NCBI RefSeq assembly: GCF_004379255.2 | Contig: NC_056052.1 | Coordinates: 8,301,708-8,365,707, forward strand | Origin: Salvia splendens | Lineage: Eukaryota; Streptophyta; Magnoliopsida; Lamiales; Lamiaceae | Reading direction: 5' to 3' | Length of the DNA stretch: 64,000 bases | Shown: positions 55,750 through 64,000 of the stretch, piece after piece | Numbering within the stretch: position 1 is the first letter of the stretch | Layout: each line of letters opens with the position of its first letter | The notes under the pieces: generated by a model | The model's input: only the letters and a program-made list of their open reading frames with translations | The model's database searches: none | Told to the model about the DNA's origin: nothing | Made by a program: the position numbers and the translations under genes

Positions 55750-55940
55750 TGTAGGAAAGAAATCAAGAGAATAAGGCGTAATTGATACATAATTGATATG
55801 CAAGATATGTTTCCATAGATAGAGGTACCAATTAATATAAATTAGATTTACCATATATGTGTGAATGTAGCCTATATAAAGGATGTAATCTCTGTACATT
55901 TTTCTGTGAATAAGAATGAACCTTTACACCTATTTCTTCA
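55750..55940 (+). repeat. 5' LTR of copia
   Basis: Contains a TATA-like CCTATATAAAGGATG near 55870-55884. It ends TTCTTCA before the primer site. Confidence 0.95.
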
Positions 55941-55952
55941 TGGCACCAGAGC
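55941..55952 (+). promoter_or_regulatory. Primer-binding site
   Basis: TGGCACCAGAGC directly follows the LTR. It resembles the common TGGTATCAGAGC initiator-Met tRNA site with two changes. Confidence 0.65.
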
Positions 55953-56062
55953 AGATTTTTTGATCCTAGGCTCAGAATTGTTTTCATCACAGCCAAATAC
56001 CAATTCTCGACCCTTTTTTCGGCCAAAATCAAACCCAGAAATCGAACCCTACAACCAATGAT

Positions 56063-57395
56063 ATGTCAAATACATCAGATACAGAGGAAGAAGTTAAACC
56101 TAATACCGATGAAGCAAAGACCTTGAGAAACAGCAAAGTGAAGATAGGAGGCCGGGGAGCCTACTCTTACATCCAGAACGAACCTCCAAGCCCAAGGAGC
56201 AAAGGCTTTGAGGAATGGGAGGAAAACGATCTTATAGTGTTCTCTTGGATCGTGGATAACATCGAAAACGACATCAACTCCGATTTTGCGCACCACCAAA
56301 CATCAAAGGCGTTGTGGGATAGCCTCGCCGTGACATACGAAAACAAGGCAGATAAGTATCTCATATATGATTTGGAAGAAAAGGTAATTGCAATCAAACA
56401 TGGGAACTTGGACTTAGAAACATATTACCGGAGGATCCATGGATTGTGGATCAACATCGATCGTTGCCAGAAGCAACCCGTAACATGCTGCGACAAAGGA
56501 ATTGACCAATACAGGGTACATTCAAACGAGAAACGTTTGATCAAGTTCCTGACTGGATTGAATCAGGAATACGATTCAATAAGACGAGAAATCCTGAAGG
56601 AACCCATTAGTAGAGGCAGCCTACGGGTGGGTGAAGACGGAGGCGGCTCGACGTCGAATCATGCCACCAACATCCGCCACACCCACCATAGATGCCGACG
56701 GCGAAAAAACCGAATCATCATATGGGGAAATCGGCCATGGATTGGCTGCACAGAGCAACCGATCGCTGCATCGGAACGGGCCACCACACCGCACAGACTG
56801 AAGCGGGCCACCACAACGCCCCGCAGCCACCTCAGCCACCGGCCGACCGAGGAACCACCGTCCCGACACCTCCAAACTATGGTGCTCCCACTGTGGAAAA
56901 CAAAAACACACATGGGAAACTTGTTTCAAACGATTGGGGTATCCGGAGTGGTGGGAGGAAAGGCAAAAGGCGAGGGCAGCGCCGGCTCAGGCCAAATTTG
57001 CCGCTGGAGTAAGCAGAGAGGGACAACACCGACAGACGGATGTCGGGAATCAGAGGGAAACCACCAGTGGTGTCACAGGGAACCGCCAAAAGGGCCAATA
57101 CGGTGGCGGCAGCGTACGAGGCGCCGGAAACCTTGCCGAACGAACTGGGAGTGGAGCGGCGGTGTCGGCGAATCAAGGAGGTAAAGGGTTTGGTTTTAAA
57201 CCAAACCCTAATAACTCTTCAATATCATTCTTTAATCCCCAAAAGTTTGCCATATTAGAAAATAAACCCCACCACTTTAAATATCACCCCCCAGACTTAC
57301 TGAAATATAAAACTAACCCCAAAAACTCCCAGAAATTTCGAATGCACCCCAATACATGTGACTATGTGTCAAAAAATCCCTTTTCACCTTTATAG
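56063..57395 (+). pseudogene. Copia gag
   Basis: The first frame (56063-57184) starts MSNTSDTEEEVKPNTDEAKT and has FEEWEENDLIVFSWIVDNIE, SKALWDSLAVTYENKADKYL and IKFLTGLNQEYDSIRREIL, a capsid of the UBN2/gag type. After a shift near 56600 the zinc-knuckle trace (SHCGKQKHTWETCFKRLGYP) and a Gly/Gln/Arg-rich tail continue in other frames to about 57200. A Pro/Asn-rich stretch links to protease. Confidence 0.85.
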
Positions 57396-57419
57396 AATAT
57401 TTTCGCTGCATTTCATGTT

Positions 57420-60400
57420 GAAAAAATGGCTGATACACATACAAAGGGATTGGTTTTTTATTGTGGGACAACAGATACAATGACTCCAAAAAAAATGATT
57501 TTATTGATCTAAGTCGTGACATTGATTCATTCTATATTAGAACTGCCAATGGGGAACTGATTACAGTTGTAGGATTTGGAACTATTGTGATATCTCCAAC
57601 TATTCGTCTTACAAACTGCTTATATGTTCCTACCTTGTCTCAAAGGCTGATGTCTATTAGCCATGTCACCAAGGAATTGAACTGCACGCTACTAATGCAC
57701 CCTGATTTTTGCATCTTGCAGGATATTCAGACGAGGAGGATTCTTGGGCGTGGCACTGAGAAGCAAGGACTCTATTACGTGGATGAGATAGCTCAACATG
57801 GTAGTGCGATGCTGGCTCACGGGTCCACGAAACAAGAAACTTGGCTTTGGCACCGAAGACTAGGGCACCCTTCCCCTGGTTATTTTAAACTTCTTTATCC
57901 GAACCTTTCTATTCCTGCTGATTTTTATTGTGAAACTTGTGTTTTGGCCAAGAGCCACAGACAATCTTTTAAACCCACAAATACTCGAATGAATTCCATG
58001 TTTTTTTAGTACATTCTGATGTATGGGGTCCGGCTCCAATTGTGGGGGAAATGGTTTTCGGTATTTTGTGATTTTTGTTGATGATTGCACTAGGATGACA
58101 TGAGTTTATTTCTTGAAACATAAATCTGAAGTATTTGATAAATTTGTCTCCTTCCTCAAACTTATCCAAACACAGTTCCACACCACCATTAAAATCCTTA
58201 GATCTGATAATGGGAGGGAATTCGTGAACCATGCCGTCACCCAATTCTGCAAGGAAAAGGGTGCCATCCACCAGACTTCTTGCCCATATACACCCGAACA
58301 AAATGGGGTAGCCGAACGGAAAAATAGAACGATCCTAGAAATGACCCGAGCCTTGATGATTGAATCCAAAGTCCCAAACTCTTTTTGGCCAGAAGCAGTT
58401 GCCACTTCTATCTTCCTCATGAACCATCTCCCTACTAAGATCCTTCGCAGGAAAACCCTCTTGACACCTTGTCCAGAACCGCCAAAATTCCCGACTACCT
58501 AAACCTCTCACCAAAAGCCTTCGGTTGTACTGTTTACGTCCATGTCCCAAAACACGAACAGACCAAATTATCCCCGTGCGCAACTAAATGTGTCTTCGTA
58601 GGGTATGGGCGAAACCAGAAAGGGTGTCGATGTTTTGATCCCCACACCAAAAAAGTTATCACCACCATGAAATGCAATTTTTTGGAAACCGAGTTCTTTT
58701 GCCAAACCCACCTTGCTAGTCAGGGGGGAGTGATCCAGGTAGTACTATTGACTATCTAAGTTGGGTTGTGCCATTGTCAAGCTCTTCGATTGAGGATCCA
58801 ACAGAACCAGTTGTCACTACCGCCGAGCAAGTCTGACCACAAGAGCCATCTCAACCGCTAACCCAAAGTTCTCCTCCGATGATATCTGAGGTAATTCCCG
58901 ACTCAGATACCTCTTCTATTCCTATTTCCAATGACCATGTTGATACAAAATCAGTGGAGGAGGAAAATGGCATTGATGGAGACACTGGACGATATATACT
59001 TCCACATCGGAGTACAAGGGGGATACCGCCGAATTAGTACTCTCCAGAGAAGATAGTAAAGAAAAGTCGATATGGGGTGGCAAACTTCGTACAGGGAAAT
59101 TTGACAAAAATGGCAAGAGCATTTGCAGCTGCGTTATATGAGGAGGAAGAGACTCCACAGTCGGCCGAAGAGGCAATGAAGCATAAACACTGGAGGGAAG
59201 CTATGTTGACTGAAATGAAGGCTTTGATGAAGAATAACACGTGGGTGAAAAACAAACGTCCTGAAGGAGTAAAGACTGTGGGGTGCAGATGGGTCTTCAC
59301 GATCAAAAGAAGGCCAGATGGCTCAATAGAGAGATATAAGGCTCGACTCGTAGCAAAAGGATATACTCAGACGTATGGCGTGAATTATGCTAAAACCTTC
59401 TCCCCAGTAGCCAAGATTAACACGGTAAGAGTACTGTTTTCCATTACCGCAAACAAGGATTGGCCTCTCCATCAGTTTGATGTGACTAATGCCTCCCTCC
59501 ATGGAGAGTTGCCAAAACCTGTCTTTATGGAGCCTTCCCCTGGATTCACAGAAGAGTTCCAAGATGGCGAAGTCTGTCAGTTGAAGAAGACACTCTACGG
59601 GTTGAAACAGTCCCCACGAGCGTGGTTCGGAAGGTTCATAGAAGTTATGAAAAAATATGGGTACACGCAGAGTAACTCAGATCACACTTTGTTTCTCAAG
59701 AAGAAAGATGGCAAGATCACGTGCCTTATTATATATGTAGATGACATGATCATTACAGGAGATGATGAAGAGGAAATCAACGAGTTGAGAAAGAACTTGT
59801 TCAGAGAATTCGAGATGAAAGAATTGGGACTTCTCAAGTATTTTCTGGGAATAGAGGTACTATGCTCAAAGAAAGGGATATTTATAAATCAGAGGAAGTA
59901 CATACTAGACCTATTGGCTGAAGTTGGAATGATAGATTGTAAGCCAGCAGGCACCCCAATAATTCAAAGTCATGGGCTACAATTGAAGGAAGGAGGAAGA
60001 CAAACCGATATGGGGGAGATATCGAAGGTTAGTAGGGAAACTGATCTATCTGTCCCACACAAGGCCGGACATTGCCTATGCAGTGGGAGTAGTAAGCCAG
60101 TTCATGCATGCACCTCAAGAAGAACATTGGGAGGCAGTGTTGCGGATAGTTCGATACTTAAAATGGACAGCTGAACACAGACTTATGTTTGAAAAACATG
60201 GCCACATGGAAGTTCATGGTTTCACTGATGCGGATTGGGCCGACAATCCAAATGATAGAAAGTCGACTGCCGGGTATTTTACTTTTGTGGGAGGAAATCT
60301 TGTGACGTGGAGAAGTAAGAAACAGAAAGTGGTAGCACTATCGAGTGCAGAGGCATAATTCCGAGGAATCAAGAGTGGGTTGACAGAGATACCATGGTTA

Positions 60401-60685
60401 AGAAAGCTTATGACAGAGTTGGATCTTCGCCCTACCCAACCATGCAGGTTGTTCTGTGATAACAAGGCAACAATCAGTATATCCAAAAATCCGGTTCAAC
60501 ATGATCGAACCAAACATGTGGAAGTATATAAACACTTCATCAAGGAAAATATTGAAGCTAAGGTGGTGGAAATGCCATATGTCAAGTCCGAAGACCAATT
60601 GGCTGATATTCTGACAAAGACGGTAAACTCAAAGTCATTCCGAGAAGTACTAGGCAAGTTGAGTATCGGGAATCCCGTTACTTAA
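57420..60685 (+). pseudogene. Copia pol
   Basis: A decayed protease region lacks a clear DSGA motif. It is followed by LTNCLYVPTLSQRLMSI and the integrase zinc block (WLWHRRLGHPSPGYF, CETCVLAKSHRQSF). The core has RSDNGREFVNHAV and PEQNGVAERKNRTI. Reverse transcriptase (59077-60100) has CRWVFTIKRRPDGSIERYKA, HQFDVTNASLHGEL and IYVDDMIITGDDE. RNase H has FTDADWADNPNDRKSTAGY and CDNKATISISKNP. Breaks: TAG at 58007, a shift near 58490, TAA at 58756, a shift near 60020 and TAA at 60356. Relatives are transcribed as one polyprotein. Confidence 0.9.
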
Positions 60686-60697
60686 CTTGAGGGGGAG

Positions 60698-60888
60698 TGT
60701 AGGAAAGAAACCAAGAGAATAAGGCATAATTGATACATAATTGATATGCAAGATATGTTTCCATAGATAGAGGTACCAATTAATGTAAATTAGGTTTACC
60801 ATATATGTGTGAATGTAGCCTATATAAAGGATGTAATCTCTGTACAATTTTCTGTGATTAAGAATGAACCTTTACACCGATTTCTTCA
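60698..60888 (+). repeat. 3' LTR of copia
   Basis: Same layout as the 5' LTR. Its last 18 bases plus the GTTTA duplication and ACATGC recur at 63494-63522. Confidence 0.95.
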
Positions 60889-60899
60889 GTTTAACATGC
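60871..60899 (+). repeat. 29-bp direct repeat, left copy
   Basis: It runs from TTTACACCGATTTC to TTTAACATGC and is identical to 63494-63522. It comprises the end of the copia LTR, its GTTTA duplication and host flank. Confidence 0.95.
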
Positions 60900-61673
60900 T
60901 GATAAGTCGTATTCTAGGCCTTGGTTTCTGGTCAGTATAACGTGCATAATTGGAATATTTCTGCAAAACAGTTGCTAAAGTGTGCAGGGAAAGTGTTCTA
61001 GTCAGTATGGAAAGGCTCGGACAACTCAGGTGAAAAGGGCATCAAAATGTTGCTATACTGGCCAGTATGCATGACAAAAAGGCTTGAGAAGGAGAAGAAG
61101 GATTGCTGGGAAGATCAGCCACAAGTAAGGGCAAAAGGGTTATTTCGCGAAGAGAGTCTACCCTAAAAATCAAGGACAAGCCTCCCTATAAAAGGAAGCC
61201 ACTTAGAGAGAGAAAGGATCATCAACTTTAGGAAAAACACTCTTAGTTAGAGTATTTCTCTCTCGGCAGATCAGTCCTTCAGCCTAGTCTTTCATATTCT
61301 CGTTCCTCGCCACAACCATGGTCACCTGAAGTTCCAGAAGTCCGCCGGAGATTCGCCTTACACCGTTCCAGCCAGTTTATTCCGTAGTCGTAGCAGTTTC
61401 ATCGACCGGAGTGGCAAAACAATCTTTATTCGCTTTCTTAGTTAACCTTTACTTTTTTTCTTTCGTTGGATCTGCTGCATTTTCAGTACTTATCATCCTT
61501 TGAAGTGTTTTGTTGAGATCCAAACGTTTTATGCAATGAAGTTGTTTTTATGCATCTCTTTCTGTTCAAATCTGTTTCATTCTGCCTAGGTAGCTTAGAT
61601 CTAGTTGTTGCAGTAATTTCTAAGTGTTGGAAGCATGATTTCATTTGGAGTTGTTCGATCTGTGATTTGTTAG
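60900..61673 (+). repeat. Left arm of LTR inverted repeat
   Basis: 774 bp, from TGATAAGTCG to GATTTGTTAG, with a TATA-like CCCTATAAAAGGAAGCC near 61185. About 95 percent identical by eye to the right arm. Confidence 0.9.
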
Positions 61674-62390
61674 TTCAGTGTCTGTTTAGATTTATTTTCC
61701 AGAAGTGTCTTAGTGTGAAATCCAGGTTTACGTTATTCTGCCACCTTGCATGTTACCCAGTAAGCGTAATTTCAGTTTCGTTAGTTTAATCTTTTGATTT
61801 GGAGTTTAGATTGTAGATCTGTTTTTGTGAAGTTGTTAATCTGCATTTCTCGTTCATGGAACCTGAGTTGTTTGATTTGTGTTCAGACTTGTTGGAGAAG
61901 ACAATGTCCACATCCAAATTTGGGACCACATTTACTTTTTAGTTACTTTTTGCTTTTGTCCTTTACTTTTCCTTACTTTTCAGCTATTACTTTTCAGACC
62001 TGTAGGCCTAGTCACCTAACTACCTCTTTTTCCTCTGATATTCTGTTTAACCTTTTATAGTAAACTAGTACTTTCCATATACTTCCTGAAAACCATGTTC
62101 CCCACTTTCCACGTACACAGCCGCCTGTCCAACACCTTTCCCACCTCCTAGTCAGTAGAGTACCACCTTAAATTCCAGCCTAGATAAGTCTCAACCCAAA
62201 GTGTGGTAGCTAACCAAACCTTTCCAGAATATCACCACAATTCCCAAAGAGCATTCATCTCTGTGGGATTCGACCCTTACGTCCACTATACTAGCCAGTA
62301 GAAGTGGGTTGAGGATTATTGATACCAGGTTCAGGATTAGCAGGGACTTCCATACCTGATCAGTAGGATACATCCTTGCTTTAACAACAC

Positions 62391-63164
62391 CTAACAAATC
62401 ACAGATCGAACAACTCCAAATGAAATCATGCTTCCAACACTTAGAAATTACTGCAACAACTAGATCTAAGCTACCTAGGCAGAATGAAACAGATTTGAAC
62501 AGAAAGAGATGCATAAAAATAATTTCATTGCATAAAACGTTTGGATCTCAACAAAACACTTCAAAGGATGATAAGTACTGAAAATGCAGCAGATCCAACG
62601 AAAGAAAACAAGTAAAGGTTAACTAAGAAAGCGAATAAAGATTGTTTTGCCACTCCGGTCGATGAAACTGCTACGACTACGGAATAAACTGGCTGGAACG
62701 GTGGAAGGCGAATCTCCGGCGGACTTCTGGAACTTCAGGTGACCATGGTTGTGGCGAGGAACGAGAATATGAAAGACTAGGCTGAAGGACTGATCTGCCG
62801 AGAGAGAACTACTCTAACTAAGAGTGTTTTTCCTAAAGTTGATGATCCTTTCTCTCTCTAAGTGGCTTCCTTTTATAGGGAGGCTTGCCCTTGATTTTTA
62901 GGGTAGACTCTCTTCGCGAAATTACCCTTTTGCCCTTACTTGTGGCTGATCTTCCCAGCAATCCTTTTTCTTTACCTCGAGCCTTTTTGGCATACATACT
63001 GGCCAGTATAGCAACATTCTGATGCCCTTTTCACCTGAGTTGTCCAAGCATTTCCATACTGACTAGAACACTTTCCCTGCACACTTTATCAACTATTTTG
63101 CAGATATATTCTAATTATGCACGTTATACTGACCAGTAACCAAGGCCTAGAATACGACTTATCA
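62391..63164 (-). repeat. Right arm of LTR inverted repeat
   Basis: 774 bp in reverse orientation, same end points as the left arm. Beyond GATTTGTTAG the two LTR copies diverge, so at least one is cut off in the centre. Confidence 0.9.
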
Positions 63165-63493
63165 AACTGCTCACACTTACCACATGCTTGTCCTCAAGCG
63201 TGAAGAACAAACATAAAGAAATAAGTCAAATTCTAGCCTGGTTACACCCCTGACTGACTCTATTCTAACCTAGACTCTAACTATGACGCAAAGATAAACA
63301 CATAACAAAGACAAACATATAAAAGAAAACTAAAAACACTTAGACACATTATCAAAGTAATTGGGCTATATTTTCAACCATCCCTCCCCTTGGGATCAGG
63401 TGCAATCCGGCCTTAGACAGCCTTGAATTTCTGCCGCCCCCACCCCTTTCCTTCCCAGTCAGTACATCCGCTTGTCAAGATCATCCAGTATAT

Positions 63494-63522
63494 TTACACC
63501 GATTTCTTCAGTTTAACATGCC
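63494..63522 (+). repeat. 29-bp direct repeat, right copy
   Basis: Identical to 60871-60899 and followed by CTTAAAAG, the sequence that presumably followed the copia insertion site originally. Confidence 0.95.
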
Positions 63523-64000
63523 TTAAAAGAAATCTGTGTAATTGTGGATCGATATTTGTTAATTTTTATGTACAAAACCATTCCTAATCATTATAGGTCT
63601 GACATGTTTAGTTAATGTATATGCGATTTCTTTGTGTGTTATAAATATAAAAATTAGATTTATTTTCGTCTACATTGTGTTCTGAAATTCAACTAAGAAT
63701 GGAAATTCACTCTTATTTGCATTTTCCCTGATATTTTGTTAATCTTAATCAACAGATTAATGCTTCCCTACATCAATAATCACCTCTATTGGAATGTGCT
63801 GACAAAGAGATGGACAATACAATTATATATAATTGATCTCACAGATAGGATTTTATTATATACCAAGATAATTTTAAACGCTAAACGTGAAACACGTTAT
63901 TATAAAATAATGCAAAGTTTAATACAATTTTATTTGTAGTTCATTATGGGAAATTCAGATATTTAAAACAATGACATCATCTAGCATAATTTAAAATCAA
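63523..64000. other. AT-rich intergenic end of window
   Basis: No gene or element is recognised in the last 480 bp. Confidence 0.5.

Larger units (their letters stand above)
55750..60888 (+). mobile_element. Ty1/copia element with short LTRs
   Basis: LTRs of 191 bp (55750-55940, 60698-60888) start TGTAGGAAAG and end TTTCTTCA. They are flanked by a perfect GTTTA duplication (55745-55749 and 60889-60893). The primer-site-like TGGCACCAGAGC directly follows the 5' LTR, and a purine tract (TTGAGGGGGAG) precedes the 3' LTR. The LTRs differ at about seven positions by eye. Coding regions are in copia order but broken. Confidence 0.95.
60900..63493. mobile_element. Head-to-head pair of gypsy LTR ends (aberrant insertion)
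   Basis: The block begins exactly at an LTR start, TGATAAGTCGTATTCTAGGC (60900), and contains a second copy of that LTR in reverse, whose start is at 63164. Outside the reversed LTR, 63165-63493 is retroelement internal sequence: on the minus strand TTGAGGACAAGCATGTGG and AAGTGTGAGCAGTT precede TGATAAG, as in the polypurine region of Tat/Athila-like gypsy elements. The motif GGGTCGAATCCCACAGAGAT (minus strand, near 62270), typical of such LTRs, is also present. No coding frame is credible; the paired frames at 61550 and 62514 are LTR sequence. Confidence 0.75.

Noticed and set aside
56621..57176. Arg/Ser-rich minus-strand frames
   Set aside because: They are shadows of the basic copia gag tail on the plus strand.
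61550..62514. Two near-identical small proteins encoded head to head (starting MHLFLFKSVSFCLGSLDL on both strands)
   Set aside because: They are the same stretch of LTR in the two inverted arms; length and content do not suggest a protein.
1..64000. Bacterial-type features, CRISPR arrays, tRNA or rRNA genes
   Set aside because: No spaced identical repeats, cloverleaf-like gene or rRNA segment was recognised; introns, LTR elements and MITEs show plant nuclear DNA.

Overview
This window is plant nuclear DNA, very probably from an asterid eudicot of the Lamiales (for example a sage-like Lamiaceae). That is inferred from the AT-rich background, the many Stowaway-type MITEs, complete Ty1/copia and Ty3/gypsy elements, an R1-like coiled-coil NBS-LRR gene and a UGT79-type glycosyltransferase pair. 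The species cannot be fixed from sequence alone. No rRNA, tRNA or CRISPR array was recognised, and only one gene looks fully intact.

Layout. 1-6 kb: AT-rich sequence packed with Stowaway MITEs and a 955-bp Mutator-type foldback element (9-bp target duplication). 6.06-7.04 kb: a two-exon pseudogene of the DGAT3 family (soluble thioredoxin-like [2Fe-2S] diacylglycerol acyltransferase). 7.68-9.10 kb: a short PIF/Harbinger deletion derivative. 9.86-18.65 kb: a broken CC-NBS-LRR resistance gene on the minus strand, cut between the GLPL motif and the following segment by a copia element (11.69-17.58 kb). 18.69-30.69 kb: a 12-kb PIF/Harbinger element about 30 bp upstream of that gene's start codon. 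It carries a Myb/SANT-like gene (+), a second Myb/SANT-like gene (-) itself split by another copia element, a GRF zinc-finger gene (-) and a transposase (-).

31.85-33.87 kb: a copia remnant. 34.3-35.4 kb: a Harbinger fragment split by a gypsy solo LTR. 36 kb: a gypsy gag relic. 37.7-39.1 kb: a dead UGT79-like gene. 39.5-40.2 kb: a copia RNase H relic. 41.64-46.85 kb: a gypsy chromovirus-like element that landed inside a Stowaway terminal repeat and later received another Stowaway in its own LTR. 48.37-49.73 kb: the intact UGT79-like gene, the functional paralogue of the dead copy. 50-55 kb: AT-rich MITE ground with a second Mutator-type foldback. 55.75-60.89 kb: a copia element with a perfect target duplication. 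60.90-63.49 kb: two gypsy LTR ends facing each other as a 774-bp inverted repeat, flanked by an unusual 29-bp direct duplication.

The region reads as a resistance-gene/UGT neighbourhood eroded by layered transposition. The nesting gives a relative order of events: Stowaway before gypsy before Stowaway at 41-47 kb; Harbinger before copia at 18-30 kb. LTR similarity, judged by eye, makes the copia in the NBS-LRR gene the youngest insertion (about five differences over 410 bp).
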